A stretch of 24,803 nucleotides of DNA from Actinomycetes bacterium. Lineage in GTDB: Bacteria > Actinomycetota > Actinomycetes > Actinomycetales > Microbacteriaceae. This document shows positions 1-7,929 of the stretch, in pieces. The translations under genes were made by a program, and so were the position numbers. Within the stretch, counting starts at the first letter, position 1; every line of letters starts with the position of its first letter. Below the pieces are notes generated by a model. That model was not told the DNA's origin, did no database searches, and saw only the letters and a program-made list of their open reading frames with translations. The DNA is taken from NCBI GenBank assembly GCA_023451265.1, contig JAEYAG010000207.1:1-24803 (forward strand). The letters are read 5' to 3'.

Positions 1-719
1 GGGTTGCGCGGGTCGTCGATGGCGACCTCGAGCAGCGTCGCCTCCGCCTCGTCGAGGAGTTCCGCGATGTCGACACCGGCCAGTCCCGAGGGGACCAGGC
101 CGAAGGCCGTCAGGGCGGAGTAGCGGCCGCCGACGTTCGGATCCGCCGTGAAGACGCGGTAGCCCGCGGCGCGCGCCGACTCCTCGAGCGGCGAGCCGGG
201 GTCGGTGACCACGACGATCCGCTCGGCGGGGTCGATCCCGAGGTCGCTCCACGCCGCCTCGAACGCGCGGCGCGCCGAGTCGGTCTCGACGGTCGAGCCC
301 GACTTGGACGCGACGACCAGCACTGTCTGGGCGAGGCCGCCCGATTCAGCGTCGCCGTCGATCGCGGCCAGCACTTGCCCGGGGTCGGTCGAATCCAGGA
401 TGACCAGCGGGACGCCGGCGGTCTGGGCGATGACCTCGGGTGCGAGCGACGAGCCGCCCATTCCGGCGAGCACGACGCGCGTGAGTCCGCGCGCGACCAG
501 GTCTTCGCGCAGCGCCAGGATCTCGGGCACGAGGGGGCGCGATGCCGTGACGGCGTTCACCCAGCCCAGGCGCCGTGCCGCCTCGGCGGCAGCCTCCGGG
601 CCCCACAGGTCGGCGTCGCCGGCGGTGATGCCGCTGGCGATCAGGCTGTCGACGAGGCCGGGGAGCTCCCGCTCGACGACATCCCGCACATGACCCGAGA
701 CGTGGATCTCGAAACTCAC
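1..719 (-). CDS. pgi: Glucose-6-phosphate isomerase, N-terminal part (runs off left edge)
   Basis: Interconverts glucose-6-phosphate and fructose-6-phosphate in the cytoplasm, linking glycolysis to the pentose phosphate enzymes encoded upstream. About 239 codons are present and the C-terminal part lies outside the window. The sugar-phosphate-binding SIS fold is recognisable: a VVASKSGSTVET motif around residues 135-146 (K139), and GGRYSALTAFGLVPSGLAG near residue 210, a typical phosphoglucose isomerase signature. The GTG start overlaps the tal stop codon in a GTGA, so translation is probably coupled to tal. In actinobacteria zwf and opcA often follow, which would lie to the left of this window (inference). 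The family call is secure; total length cannot be judged. Confidence 0.93.
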   Translation of the reverse strand, partial: MSFEIHVSGHVRDVVERELPGLVDSLIASGITAGDADLWGPEAAAEAARRLGWVNAVTASRPLVPEILALREDLVARGLTRVVLAGMGGSSLAPEVIAQTAGVPLVILDSTDPGQVLAAIDGDAESGGLAQTVLVVASKSGSTVETDSARRAFEAAWSDLGIDPAERIVVVTDPGSPLEESARAAGYRVFTADPNVGGRYSALTAFGLVPSGLAGVDIAELLDEAEATLLEVAIDDPRN

Positions 720-1837
720 CGGTCGTTCTCCGCGGCGCTCAGCGCAGTGGCGACGGTCTGCTGCAGGTCGTGCCAGGAGGCGATGAACTTCTCCACGCCC
801 TCGTCCTCGAGCAGCTGTGTCACGTCGTCGAGGTCGACGCCGGCCGCGGCGAGGTCGGCGAAGACCTGGTGCGACGCGGCATACGTGCCGGTGACGGTGT
901 CTCCGGCGATGACGCCGTGGTCGAACGTTGCCTGCAGCGTCTTCTCCGGCATCGTGTTGACGGTGCCGGGAGCGACGAGCTCGGTGACGTAGAGCGTGTC
1001 GGGCAGGGCCGGGTCCTTCACACCGGTGGAGGCCCACAGCGGGCGCTGCAGGTTCGCACCGGCGGCGACGAGCTCCTGGGCGGACTGCTCGGCGAAGCGC
1101 TGCTCGAACAGCTCGTACGCGAGGCGCGCGTTGGCGATGCCGGCGAGGCCCTTCAGGGCGAGCGCGTCTTCGGTGCCGATCGCGGCGAGACGCTTGTCGA
1201 CCTCGGTGTCCACGCGGGAGACGAAGAACGACGCGACGGAGTGGATGCCGGACAGGTCGTGGCCGTTCGCCTTCGCCTGCGCAAGGCCCGCGAGGTACGC
1301 GTCGATGACCGCGGCGTAGCGCTCGAGGGAGAAGATGAGCGTCACGTTGACCGAGATCCCGGCCGCGATCGTCTCGGTGATCGCGGGCAGGCCGGCCTTC
1401 GTGGCGGGGATCTTGATGAGCGCGTTGGGGCGGTCGACCTTGGCCCACAGCTTCTTCGCCTCGGCGACCGTGCCGGCGGTGTCGTGCGCGAGGTCGGGGG
1501 AGACCTCGATCGACACGCGTCCGTCGACTCCGCCGGTGGCGTCGTAGACGGGGCGGAAGATGTCGGCGGCGGCCTGCACGTCCTCGGTGGTCAGCGCGAA
1601 GATCGCGGCGTCGGCATCGGCGCCCTGTCCGGCGAGGTCCGCGAGGGCCCCGGCATACGAATCGTCGCTGGTGTTGCCGATCGCGCTCTGGAAGATTGTC
1701 GGGTTCGTCGTGACGCCCGACACGTTCCGGGTCTCGATGAGCTCGGCGAGGTTGCCCGAGGTGATCCGCGAGCGCGACAGGTCGTCGAGCCAGATGCTGA
1801 CGCCGGCGTCGGCCAGGTCCTGAGTGGGGGTGCTCAT
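716..1837 (-). CDS. tal: Transaldolase
   Basis: Transfers a dihydroxyacetone unit between sedoheptulose-7-phosphate and glyceraldehyde-3-phosphate in the non-oxidative pentose phosphate pathway. The protein has 373 residues, normal for the long actinobacterial/TalB-like class. Visible motifs are GVTTNPTIF (residues 41-49) and ALIKIPAT (139-146), whose K142 is the expected Schiff-base lysine. I chose the ATG at 1837 because AAGGAG sits about 6 nt upstream and because it overlaps the tkt stop in an ATGA. The reading frame stays open further upstream inside tkt, but that part is a shadow of tkt. It is the middle gene of tkt-tal-pgi. Confidence 0.97.
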   Translation of the reverse strand: MSTPTQDLADAGVSIWLDDLSRSRITSGNLAELIETRNVSGVTTNPTIFQSAIGNTSDDSYAGALADLAGQGADADAAIFALTTEDVQAAADIFRPVYDATGGVDGRVSIEVSPDLAHDTAGTVAEAKKLWAKVDRPNALIKIPATKAGLPAITETIAAGISVNVTLIFSLERYAAVIDAYLAGLAQAKANGHDLSGIHSVASFFVSRVDTEVDKRLAAIGTEDALALKGLAGIANARLAYELFEQRFAEQSAQELVAAGANLQRPLWASTGVKDPALPDTLYVTELVAPGTVNTMPEKTLQATFDHGVIAGDTVTGTYAASHQVFADLAAAGVDLDDVTQLLEDEGVEKFIASWHDLQQTVATALSAAENDR

Positions 1838-3909
1838 GCGTTCTCCTTGACAGTTGCGCGAGCCGCTTCCACGACCGCGTCGGCGGTGACGCCGAACTTC
1901 TCGAACAGGGTCTTGTAGTCGGCGGATGCGCCGAAGTGGTCGATGCCGACCGAGCGGCCGCGGTCGCCGACGACGGTCTTCCACAGCGGGGTGGATCCGG
2001 CTTCGACGGAGACGCGGGCGGTGACGGATGCCGGGAGCACGCTCTCGCGGTAGGCGGCGTCCTGCTCCGCGAACCACTCCAGCGAGGGGGCGGACACGAC
2101 GCGGGCCTGGATGCCTTCGGCGGCGAGGGTCTCGCGCGCCTGTACGGCGAGCTGCACCTCGGAGCCGGTCGCGATGAGGATGACGTCGGGGGTGCCGTCG
2201 GCATCCACCAGCACGTACGCGCCCTTCGCGACGCCCTCGGTCGTGGCGAAGCCGTCCTCGCCGCGCGGGAAGACGGGGATGTTCTGGCGGGTCAGGGCGA
2301 TGCCGACCGGGCCGCCGGAGGCGCGGCGGACGATCTCCAGCCACGCCGCAGACGTCTCGTTCGCGTCCGCGGGGCGCACGACGGTGAAGTTCGGGATGAG
2401 GCGGAGGGTCGACAGCTGCTCGATGGGCTGGTGGGTGGGACCGTCCTCACCGAGGGCGACCGAGTCGTGCGTCCACACGAACACCGACGGGATGTCCATG
2501 AGGGCCGCCAGGCGCACGGCGGGGCGCATGTAGTCGCTGAAGATCAGGAACGTGCCGCCGAACGGGCGGGTGGGTCCGTGCAGCTTGATGCCGTTGACGA
2601 TGGCGCCCATCGCGTGCTCGCGGATGCCGAAGTGCAGCACCCGCCCGTAGGGGTCACCCGACCACTCGTGGGTGGACCACTCGGCGGGGATGAAGCTCTT
2701 GGCGTCCTTGATGGTCGTCAGGTTCGACTCGGCGAGGTCCGCGGAACCGCCCCACAGCTCGGGGAGCTGGGCGGCGAGGGCGTTGATGACCTGACCGGAC
2801 GCGGCACGGGTGGACACGTCCTTGCCGGCCTCGAAGGTCGGGGCGGAGAGGTCTGCGGGCAGCTCGCCCGCTTCGAGGCGGTCCAGCAGTGCCTTGCGCT
2901 CCGGGTTCGCCGCAGCCCACGCGTCGAAGTCCGCCTGCCACGCGGCGCGCGCCTCGGCGGCGCGCTCGCTCAGGGCGCGGGTGTGGGCGATGACGTCGTC
3001 GGCGACGACGAAGGACTGCTCGGGGTCGAAGCCGAGGACCTTCTTGGTGGCGGCGAGCTCGTCGGCGCCGAGGGCGGAGCCGTGGATCTTGCCGGTGTTC
3101 TGCTTGCCGGGGCTCGGCCACCCGATGATCGTCTTCAGGATGATCAGCGACGGCTTGTCGGTCACACCCTGCGCGGCCTGGATCGCCGCGTACAGTTCGG
3201 CGACGTCCTCGACGTACTCGCCGGTGCGCTTCCAGTCCACCGTCTGCACGTGCCAGCCGTACGCGTCGTACCGCTTCGCGACGTCTTCGGTGAACGCGAC
3301 GTTGGTGTCGTCCTCGATGGAGATCTGGTTGGAGTCGTAGATCGCGATCAGGTTGCCGAGCTCCTGGTGACCCGCGAGCGACGACGCCTCGCTGGTGACA
3401 CCCTCCTGCAGGTCGCCGTCACCGGCGATGACGTAGATGAAGTGGTCGAACGGGCTCTCACCGGCCGGGGTCTCCGGGTCGAACAGGCCCCGCTCGTAGC
3501 GGGCCGCGTACGCGAACCCGACCGCCGACGACAGCCCCTGACCCAGCGGACCGGTCGTGATCTCCACACCCTTCGTGTGGCCGTACTCCGGGTGGCCCGG
3601 GGTCAGCGAACCCCAGGTGCGGAGGGCCTCGAGGTCCTTCAGCTCCAGACCGAACCCGCCCAGGTACAGCTGCACGTACTGCGTCAGCGACGAGTGGCCC
3701 GCCGACAGGATGAAGCGGTCGCGGCCGATCCAGTGGGTGTCGGTCGGGTCGTGGCGCAGCACCCGCTGGTACAGCAGGTACGCCGCCGGCGCGAGGCTCA
3801 TCGCCGTGCCGGGGTGGCCGTTGCCGACCTTCTCCACAGCATCCGCCGCCAGCACGCGCGCGGTGTCCACCGCGCGCCGATCGATCTCGTCCCACTGCAG
3901 ATCTGACAC
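1834..3909 (-). CDS. tkt: Transketolase
   Basis: Thiamine-diphosphate enzyme that moves two-carbon ketol units between sugar phosphates; first gene of the tkt-tal-pgi operon. It has 691 residues, close to the family norm. The TPP/metal motif GDGDLQEG is at 163-170 with DSNQIS at 192-197. Conserved histidines are in GNGHPG (H32), SAGHSS (H72) and YGHTKG (H111), and the pyrimidine-domain motif REHAMGAIVNG is present. The start is taken as the GTG at 3909 (MSDLQWDE), with AAAGG about 8 nt upstream. An in-frame extension of about 38 codons to 4023 has no family resemblance and crosses the likely promoter, so I rejected it. Confidence 0.97.
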   Translation of the reverse strand: MSDLQWDEIDRRAVDTARVLAADAVEKVGNGHPGTAMSLAPAAYLLYQRVLRHDPTDTHWIGRDRFILSAGHSSLTQYVQLYLGGFGLELKDLEALRTWGSLTPGHPEYGHTKGVEITTGPLGQGLSSAVGFAYAARYERGLFDPETPAGESPFDHFIYVIAGDGDLQEGVTSEASSLAGHQELGNLIAIYDSNQISIEDDTNVAFTEDVAKRYDAYGWHVQTVDWKRTGEYVEDVAELYAAIQAAQGVTDKPSLIILKTIIGWPSPGKQNTGKIHGSALGADELAATKKVLGFDPEQSFVVADDVIAHTRALSERAAEARAAWQADFDAWAAANPERKALLDRLEAGELPADLSAPTFEAGKDVSTRAASGQVINALAAQLPELWGGSADLAESNLTTIKDAKSFIPAEWSTHEWSGDPYGRVLHFGIREHAMGAIVNGIKLHGPTRPFGGTFLIFSDYMRPAVRLAALMDIPSVFVWTHDSVALGEDGPTHQPIEQLSTLRLIPNFTVVRPADANETSAAWLEIVRRASGGPVGIALTRQNIPVFPRGEDGFATTEGVAKGAYVLVDADGTPDVILIATGSEVQLAVQARETLAAEGIQARVVSAPSLEWFAEQDAAYRESVLPASVTARVSVEAGSTPLWKTVVGDRGRSVGIDHFGASADYKTLFEKFGVTADAVVEAARATVKENA

Positions 3910-3991
3910 TCTTCGCCTTTCGTCGGGGCACGTGCGCGACCGCAGGATCAATTCCGGGGGAGAGGTCGGCGTCGCGCGCGCAGGTGCCTTC

Positions 3992-3997
3992 AGCATA
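3992..3997 (-). promoter_or_regulatory. Possible -10 box of the tkt operon
   Basis: The minus strand reads TATGCT here, about 83 nt upstream of the tkt GTG, and fits the actinobacterial TANNNT -10 pattern. No good -35 hexamer is visible at the right spacing, so this is a weak call based on position and sequence only. Confidence 0.3.
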
Positions 3998-4041
3998 TCG
4001 AAGCGGCATACCCCAGTGGCCATGCGTAGCGCTTCATGACG

Positions 4042-4058
4042 CCGTCCGACGAGGACGG
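4042..4058. promoter_or_regulatory. Dyad in the tkt/ctaB divergent promoter region
   Basis: CCGTCC and GGACGG form a perfect 6-bp inverted repeat around GACGA, ending 6 nt before the probable ctaB -10 box. It covers the place where a -35 element would sit. It cannot end an operon because the flanking genes diverge, so an operator is the simplest reading. No regulator family can be assigned. Confidence 0.3.
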
Positions 4059-4064
4059 ATGACC

Positions 4065-4070
4065 TAGACT
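4065..4070 (+). promoter_or_regulatory. Probable -10 box of ctaB (TAGACT)
   Basis: TAGACT lies 27 nt before the ctaB ATG, which leaves a short leader containing the AGGGG ribosome-binding site at 4091-4095. The same hexamer appears in front of the sufB and ABC-F genes in this window. No clear -35 is seen. Confidence 0.5.
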
Positions 4071-4097
4071 TGGGGCGACGATCGGACGGCAGGGGCG

Positions 4098-5024
4098 ATG
4101 GACATCACGACGACACGGGCGAGCGAGGTCACCGCGACCCGGCAGAGCATCGGCCGCACCGTCCGGGCCTACATCACCCTCACCAAGCCCCGCGTGCTCG
4201 AACTGCTGCTGGTGACGACGGTTCCGGTCATGATCCTCGCCCAGAACGGCATGCCGAACCTGTGGCTCGTGCTCGCGACGGTGATCGGCGGCGCGATGAG
4301 CGCCGGCTCGGCGGCGACGTTCAACATGTACATCGACCGCGACATCGACGCGCACATGCACCGCACCGAGAACCGGCCGCTCGTGACCGGTGAGGTCTCG
4401 CCGCGCGGTGCGCTGATCTTCGCGTGGACGCTGGCGGCGGCATCCACCGTCTGGCTGCTCCTCACCACGAACTGGCTGGCCGCGACCCTCAGCGTCGTCG
4501 CCATCTTCTTCTACGTCGTGATCTATACGATCATCCTCAAGCGTCGCACCGAGCAGAACATCGTGTGGGGCGGCATCGCCGGCTGCTTCCCAGTGCTGAT
4601 CGGCTGGTCCGCGGTCACCGGGTCGCTCGACTGGCCGCCGTTCATCCTGTTCCTGCTGGTGTTCCTGTGGACGCCGCCGCACTACTGGCCGCTGTCGATG
4701 AAGTACAAGGGCGACTACCAGGAGGCCGACGTCCCGATGCTCGGCGCGACCCGTGACGGGCTGCAGGTCGGCCTGCAGGTCATCCTGTACGCGTGGGCGA
4801 CCGTCGCATCGTCGCTGCTGCTCGTGCCGGTCGCCGGCATGGGGCTCGTCTACACCGTCTCCGCCGTGGTGTTCGGCGGCTGGTTCATCTTCGAGTCGCA
4901 CGTGCTGTACGCCCGTGCCGCGCGCGGCGAGCAGATCAAGCCGATGCGCGTGTTCCACGCCTCGATCACCTACCTCACGCTGCTCTTCCTCGCGATCGCG
5001 ATCGACCCGCTGCTGCCCTTCTGA
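4098..5024 (+). CDS. ctaB: Protohaem IX farnesyltransferase (haem O synthase)
   Basis: Membrane prenyltransferase of the UbiA superfamily that adds a farnesyl group to haem b, giving haem O, the first step to haem A for cytochrome aa3 oxidase. It has 308 residues and many hydrophobic segments. The first polyprenyl-diphosphate/Mg motif is N76-MYI-D80-RDI-D84, preceded by a Gly/Ala-rich helix. The second acidic loop is YKGDYQEADVPML with D206 and D211. ATG at 4098 follows AGGGGCG. It stands alone on this strand, divergent from tkt, a gene order seen in many actinobacteria (family knowledge). The next haem A gene, ctaA, is 1.6 kb away on the opposite strand. Confidence 0.97.
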   Translation: MDITTTRASEVTATRQSIGRTVRAYITLTKPRVLELLLVTTVPVMILAQNGMPNLWLVLATVIGGAMSAGSAATFNMYIDRDIDAHMHRTENRPLVTGEVSPRGALIFAWTLAAASTVWLLLTTNWLAATLSVVAIFFYVVIYTIILKRRTEQNIVWGGIAGCFPVLIGWSAVTGSLDWPPFILFLLVFLWTPPHYWPLSMKYKGDYQEADVPMLGATRDGLQVGLQVILYAWATVASSLLLVPVAGMGLVYTVSAVVFGGWFIFESHVLYARAARGEQIKPMRVFHASITYLTLLFLAIAIDPLLPF

Positions 5025-5127
5025 GTCCGGCCGCGTCGCGCTCTCCCCAACCGCGCAGTTCGCGAGGTTGTCCACGGATGCCGGGATTTGGTCTCCCGCA
5101 GCGCGGAAGGGTGAGCAGAGTGAGCGG

Positions 5128-5992
5128 ATGCAGGCTTTCATGCTCACATCGGCAGTTGCGCCATTGGTGGTCGCCCTCGTGGCCGCCGTCGAGTCACGCG
5201 GCGGGGTCGCGCGTGTCCGGTCTCTCCTGAGCGCGGGGCACTCCCGGTACGCGGTGGAGCGGGCCGTCGACGACGGCGCACTCGTCCGGCTGCGGCGGGA
5301 CTGGGTCGCGGTGCCCGGCGCAGACCCGGAGCTGCGCGCTGCGGCGCGGTGGGGGGTCGTGCTCTCGTGCATCACGCAAGCGCGGCGGATCGGTCTCTGG
5401 GTGCTCCACGAGGATCGCTGCCATGTCGCGGCCGCTCCGAACGCGGCCGGGCGCAAGCCCACGCTCGCGACGGTGCACTGGGCGCGGCCGGTCGTGCCCC
5501 GCCCGCCCGACGCCCTCGAGGATGGTCTCGAGAACGTGCTCGCGCTCGTCGCCGCGTGTCAGCCATTCGAGCGCGCGTTGGTGATCTGGGAGTCGGCGCT
5601 GCAGAAGGGGCTCGTGGACCTTCCGTCACTTCGAGCGCTCGAGCTGCCGGCATCCGCCCGCGCGGTGCTCGAGCGCGCGACGCCGTACTCGGACTCCGGG
5701 CTCGAAACCCTCTTCCGCACGCGGCTCGCGTGGCTGCGGTTGCCGATCCGGGCGCAGATCTGGCTGCACGGGCACCGCGTGGATCTGCTGATCGGCGACC
5801 GGCTCGTGGTGCAACTCGACGGCGGCCATCACGTCGGCCCGCAGCGCGCGTCGGACAACAGCCATGACGCCGTGCTGCTCGCGCGGCTACCACGTGCTGC
5901 GCTTCACCTACTCCCAGGTGGTCGACCAGTGGCCGTCCGTTCAGGATGCCGTCATGCGCGCGGTCGCCGCGGGACTCCACCTGGCCCGATGA
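5128..5992 (+). pseudogene. AbiEi-like/DUF559-domain protein, frameshifted
   Basis: A family that is common and multicopy in Microbacteriaceae (from memory): an N-terminal winged-helix AbiEi-antitoxin-like region followed by a C-terminal DUF559 domain of the Vsr-like endonuclease fold. The N-terminal part (about residues 5-60) ends in GALVRLRRDWVAVPGAD. The C-terminal part shows E193, D219 and the QLDGGHHV strand (Q229, D231). At 5881-5884 the frame breaks. After LLA252 the expected RGYHVLRFTYSQVVDQWP continues in another frame to a TGA at 5990-5992. Restoring two bases in the GCGC run (a CG slippage) gives a continuous protein of 288 residues. Uncorrected, the frame runs to 6054, into the loop of the following palindrome. 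ATG 5140 is an alternative start. It could be a real pseudogene or a sequencing error; its function is unknown. Confidence 0.8.
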
Positions 5993-6018
5993 GCAGGGCT
6001 CACCACTGGGAAACAACA

Positions 6019-6082
6019 ACGGAGATCTGCAGTTCTTCGGAGCGAATCGGGTGAGATCGTCCGAAGAACTGCAGATCTCCGT
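6019..6082. repeat. Perfect 23-bp inverted repeat between convergent genes
   Basis: Arms 6019-6041 and 6060-6082 are exact reverse complements around an 18-nt loop. The core AGATCTGCAG is included in each arm. Arm GC is about 52 %, clearly below the surroundings. It lies between the ends of two convergent genes, where a bidirectional terminator would be expected, but no T-run follows either arm. A dispersed REP/MITE-like palindrome is the alternative. Confidence 0.85.
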
Positions 6083-6097
6083 CGTACTGCGTGCGGT

Positions 6098-6577
6098 TCA
6101 GCGCGCGGGCGTCTCCGGGGCGGCGGATGCCGGGGCCTCGGTTGCGGCGTCCGCGTCCGCGGCTGCGGCGTCGACCTCAGCGGCGGCGGCGGGCTCGGTC
6201 ACGACGGGGGTGGGCGACTCGGGCTCGGCGACAGCGCTCTCGACCGTGGTGGTCTCGGCCACGACGACCTCGTCCTCCCACGCCGGGGGCTCGACGACCT
6301 CGACGGGAGCAGCGGGGACCAGCGTCCGCGCGGCGCCGACGGTCAGGGCGAGGGCCAGACCGACCAGGCCCGCGCCGACGAGGATCGCGCCGAGCACGGC
6401 CCAGATCTGGCCGGCGTAGACCTCGACGCCGGTCGCGGTGCCGTCGGTGAGAGTGGCGGCCATGGTGCTGAGCTTGTCGACGAGCAGGTACGTGCCGCCG
6501 CCGATCGCGACGACGGATCCGCCCACGAGCACCCAGAACGGGATGCTGCGACTCAGACGGGGGGCGGTGTTGGGCAT
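6098..6577 (-). CDS. Small two-helix membrane protein, function unknown
   Basis: A 159-residue protein with two predicted membrane segments (about 12-33 and 58-82) joined by a short Thr/Gly-rich loop. A long low-complexity tail rich in Ala, Glu, Val, Thr and Pro runs from about residue 88 to the end. ATG at 6577 has AAGGAG 8 nt upstream. Similar short proteins occur in Microbacteriaceae, some databases labelling them 'dinucleotide-utilizing enzyme' (from memory). Nothing in the sequence supports an enzyme: I see no Rossmann motif. It lies 84 nt downstream of ctaA on the same strand, so the two may share a transcript. The 23-bp palindrome follows its 3' end. Confidence 0.8.
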   Translation of the reverse strand: MPNTAPRLSRSIPFWVLVGGSVVAIGGGTYLLVDKLSTMAATLTDGTATGVEVYAGQIWAVLGAILVGAGLVGLALALTVGAARTLVPAAPVEVVEPPAWEDEVVVAETTTVESAVAEPESPTPVVTEPAAAAEVDAAAADADAATEAPASAAPETPAR

Positions 6578-6661
6578 GGAGGGGCTCCTTCTGTCACGTC
6601 ACCGCGCACACGGCGACTCATCGACTATCTGCGAACCACCAGGGTACGGCTGATGCGCCGG

Positions 6662-7657
6662 CTATGAGCCTGCTGTGGAACTCGCCGCGCCCGGGAGCAC
6701 CGCGAGCGGGGCCTTCAGGTGCATCACCACCGCGGTCATCGCCGCGACCAGGCACACCGCGAGCACCATGTGGATGTTCACCAGCACGATCGGCAGGCCC
6801 GTGCGGGCCTGCCACAGCCCCACCGCGATCTGCACGATCTCGACGGCGAGCAGCAGACCCGTCCACAGCGGCAGGCGCAGCACCCGCGGCATCCGGAACG
6901 AGGCCGCGAAGAGCACCAGCGTGAGGGCGAACAGCACGTACGCGGGCCAGCTGTGCACGTGCTGCCAGAAGATCGGGTCCAGGCCGTTGCGCGCGGCTTC
7001 GTCATCGCCGGCGTGCGGTCCGGAGCCGGTGAGGAGGATGCCGATGACCACCGTGATGAGCACGGCGGCGCTCGTCGTGTGCGTGAGGATCGCGTACCGG
7101 CGGGGGACCGCGCGGCGCCGCGGGCCGGGCTGCGCGTAGACCCGCGCGACGTACACGGCCGACAGCGCCACGAGCGCCGCCGACACCAGGTAGTGCAGCC
7201 CCACGATGCTGGGGTGCAGGTGCAGCCACACCGTCACGCCGCCGATGACGGCCTGCAGGATGATGCCGATACCCACCGCGAGGGTGAGGCGGGGGAGTTC
7301 CGGACGGGTGCGCCACATCCGCACCACCGAAAGGAACGCGAGGAGCGCGACGACGACGAGCACGCCCGTGAGGGTGCGGTTGCCGAACTCGATGAGGCCG
7401 TGGATGCCGAGTTCACGGGTCGGGACGAGCGACTCCGCGGTGCAGTAGGGCCAGGTCTCGCAGCCCATGCCGGAGCCGGTGAGGCGGACGAGGCCGCCGG
7501 TGCCGACGATCACGATGTTGCTGATCAGCACGAGCCACGCGAGCACGCGCGTGGCCCGCGTGATGCGGTCGGGCAGGCGGGATCGCAGTCGCGCGACGAG
7601 CCCGGCGGCATCGGTCGACGCGGGCTCGGCGGGAGCGGAGGTCTGCTGCGCGGACAT
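6662..7657 (-). CDS. ctaA: Haem A synthase (COX15/CtaA family)
   Basis: Integral membrane enzyme that oxidises the C8 methyl group of haem O to a formyl group, giving haem A for cytochrome aa3 oxidase. It has 331 residues and about eight membrane segments in two similar four-helix halves. Haem-ligand-type histidines lie at H86 (IHGLIEFGNR, with E90), H155 (LHYLVSA), H233/H235 (WQHVHSWP) and H296 (NIHMVLA). The extracellular Cys pair C66/C72 in CETWPYC is the conserved redox pair of this family. ATG at 7657 has GGGAGG about 8 nt upstream; a 38-codon in-frame extension to 7771 shows no family features. It diverges from sufB and works after CtaB. Confidence 0.96.
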   Translation of the reverse strand: MSAQQTSAPAEPASTDAAGLVARLRSRLPDRITRATRVLAWLVLISNIVIVGTGGLVRLTGSGMGCETWPYCTAESLVPTRELGIHGLIEFGNRTLTGVLVVVALLAFLSVVRMWRTRPELPRLTLAVGIGIILQAVIGGVTVWLHLHPSIVGLHYLVSAALVALSAVYVARVYAQPGPRRRAVPRRYAILTHTTSAAVLITVVIGILLTGSGPHAGDDEAARNGLDPIFWQHVHSWPAYVLFALTLVLFAASFRMPRVLRLPLWTGLLLAVEIVQIAVGLWQARTGLPIVLVNIHMVLAVCLVAAMTAVVMHLKAPLAVLPGAASSTAGS

Positions 7658-7723
7658 GTGAGGTCGCCTCCCGGATGGGCGCCCGAAGGGCGCTGAGCAC
7701 GCCCCGTGCGGGGGTGCCTGCTG

Positions 7724-7729
7724 TAGACT
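7724..7729 (+). promoter_or_regulatory. Probable -10 box of the suf operon (TAGACT)
   Basis: TGTAGACTG on the plus strand matches the TAGACT boxes before ctaB and the ABC-F gene. It predicts a start near 7736 and a leader of about 190 nt before sufB. No good -35 is visible. Confidence 0.45.
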
Positions 7730-7775
7730 GACGAGGTGGGAACGGCGGCGCGCGAGACGCGTCACGCCCACTGAC

Positions 7776-7781
7776 AGTCTA
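7776..7781 (-). promoter_or_regulatory. Probable -10 box of ctaA (TAGACT on minus strand)
   Basis: The minus strand reads CCTAGACTG, predicting a start near 7769 and a leader of about 110 nt before ctaA. With the plus-strand box at 7724 it makes a face-to-face promoter pair, so the two predicted transcripts would overlap by roughly 30 nt. Confidence 0.4.
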
Positions 7782-7929
7782 GGCGCGCGACCCGCGGGCC
7801 CCGGACGAACCCCGTGTCAGTGAAAGACACTCACGCGGCCCTGGAAGCGGCATCCCACTCCTCGCCCACTCCCGAGGAAGACGGAATGCCGGAGCGGATG
7901 ACACCGTTGGGCACGAAGGAGGCAAAGCC

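Noticed and set aside
1838..2344. In-frame N-terminal extension of transaldolase
   Set aside because: Lies entirely within tkt in another frame; the ATG at 1837 has AAGGAG and an ATGA overlap.
1936..3906. 656-codon open frame on the plus strand opposite tkt
   Set aside because: It is a mirror frame of a secure tkt gene; high GC leaves antisense frames open. Its protein is Arg/Gly/Val-rich without family resemblance.
3910..4023. 38-codon N-terminal extension of transketolase
   Set aside because: Not transketolase-like, and the GTG at 3909 has its own ribosome-binding site.
3990..5462. 490-codon minus-strand frame over ctaB
   Set aside because: Antisense of ctaB and the DUF559 gene, with Arg/Asp/His-rich low-complexity content and no motif.
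5128..5992. Toxin-antitoxin module around the AbiEi-like protein
   Set aside because: No AbiEii-type nucleotidyltransferase partner lies on either side; the gene stands alone between ctaB and a palindrome.
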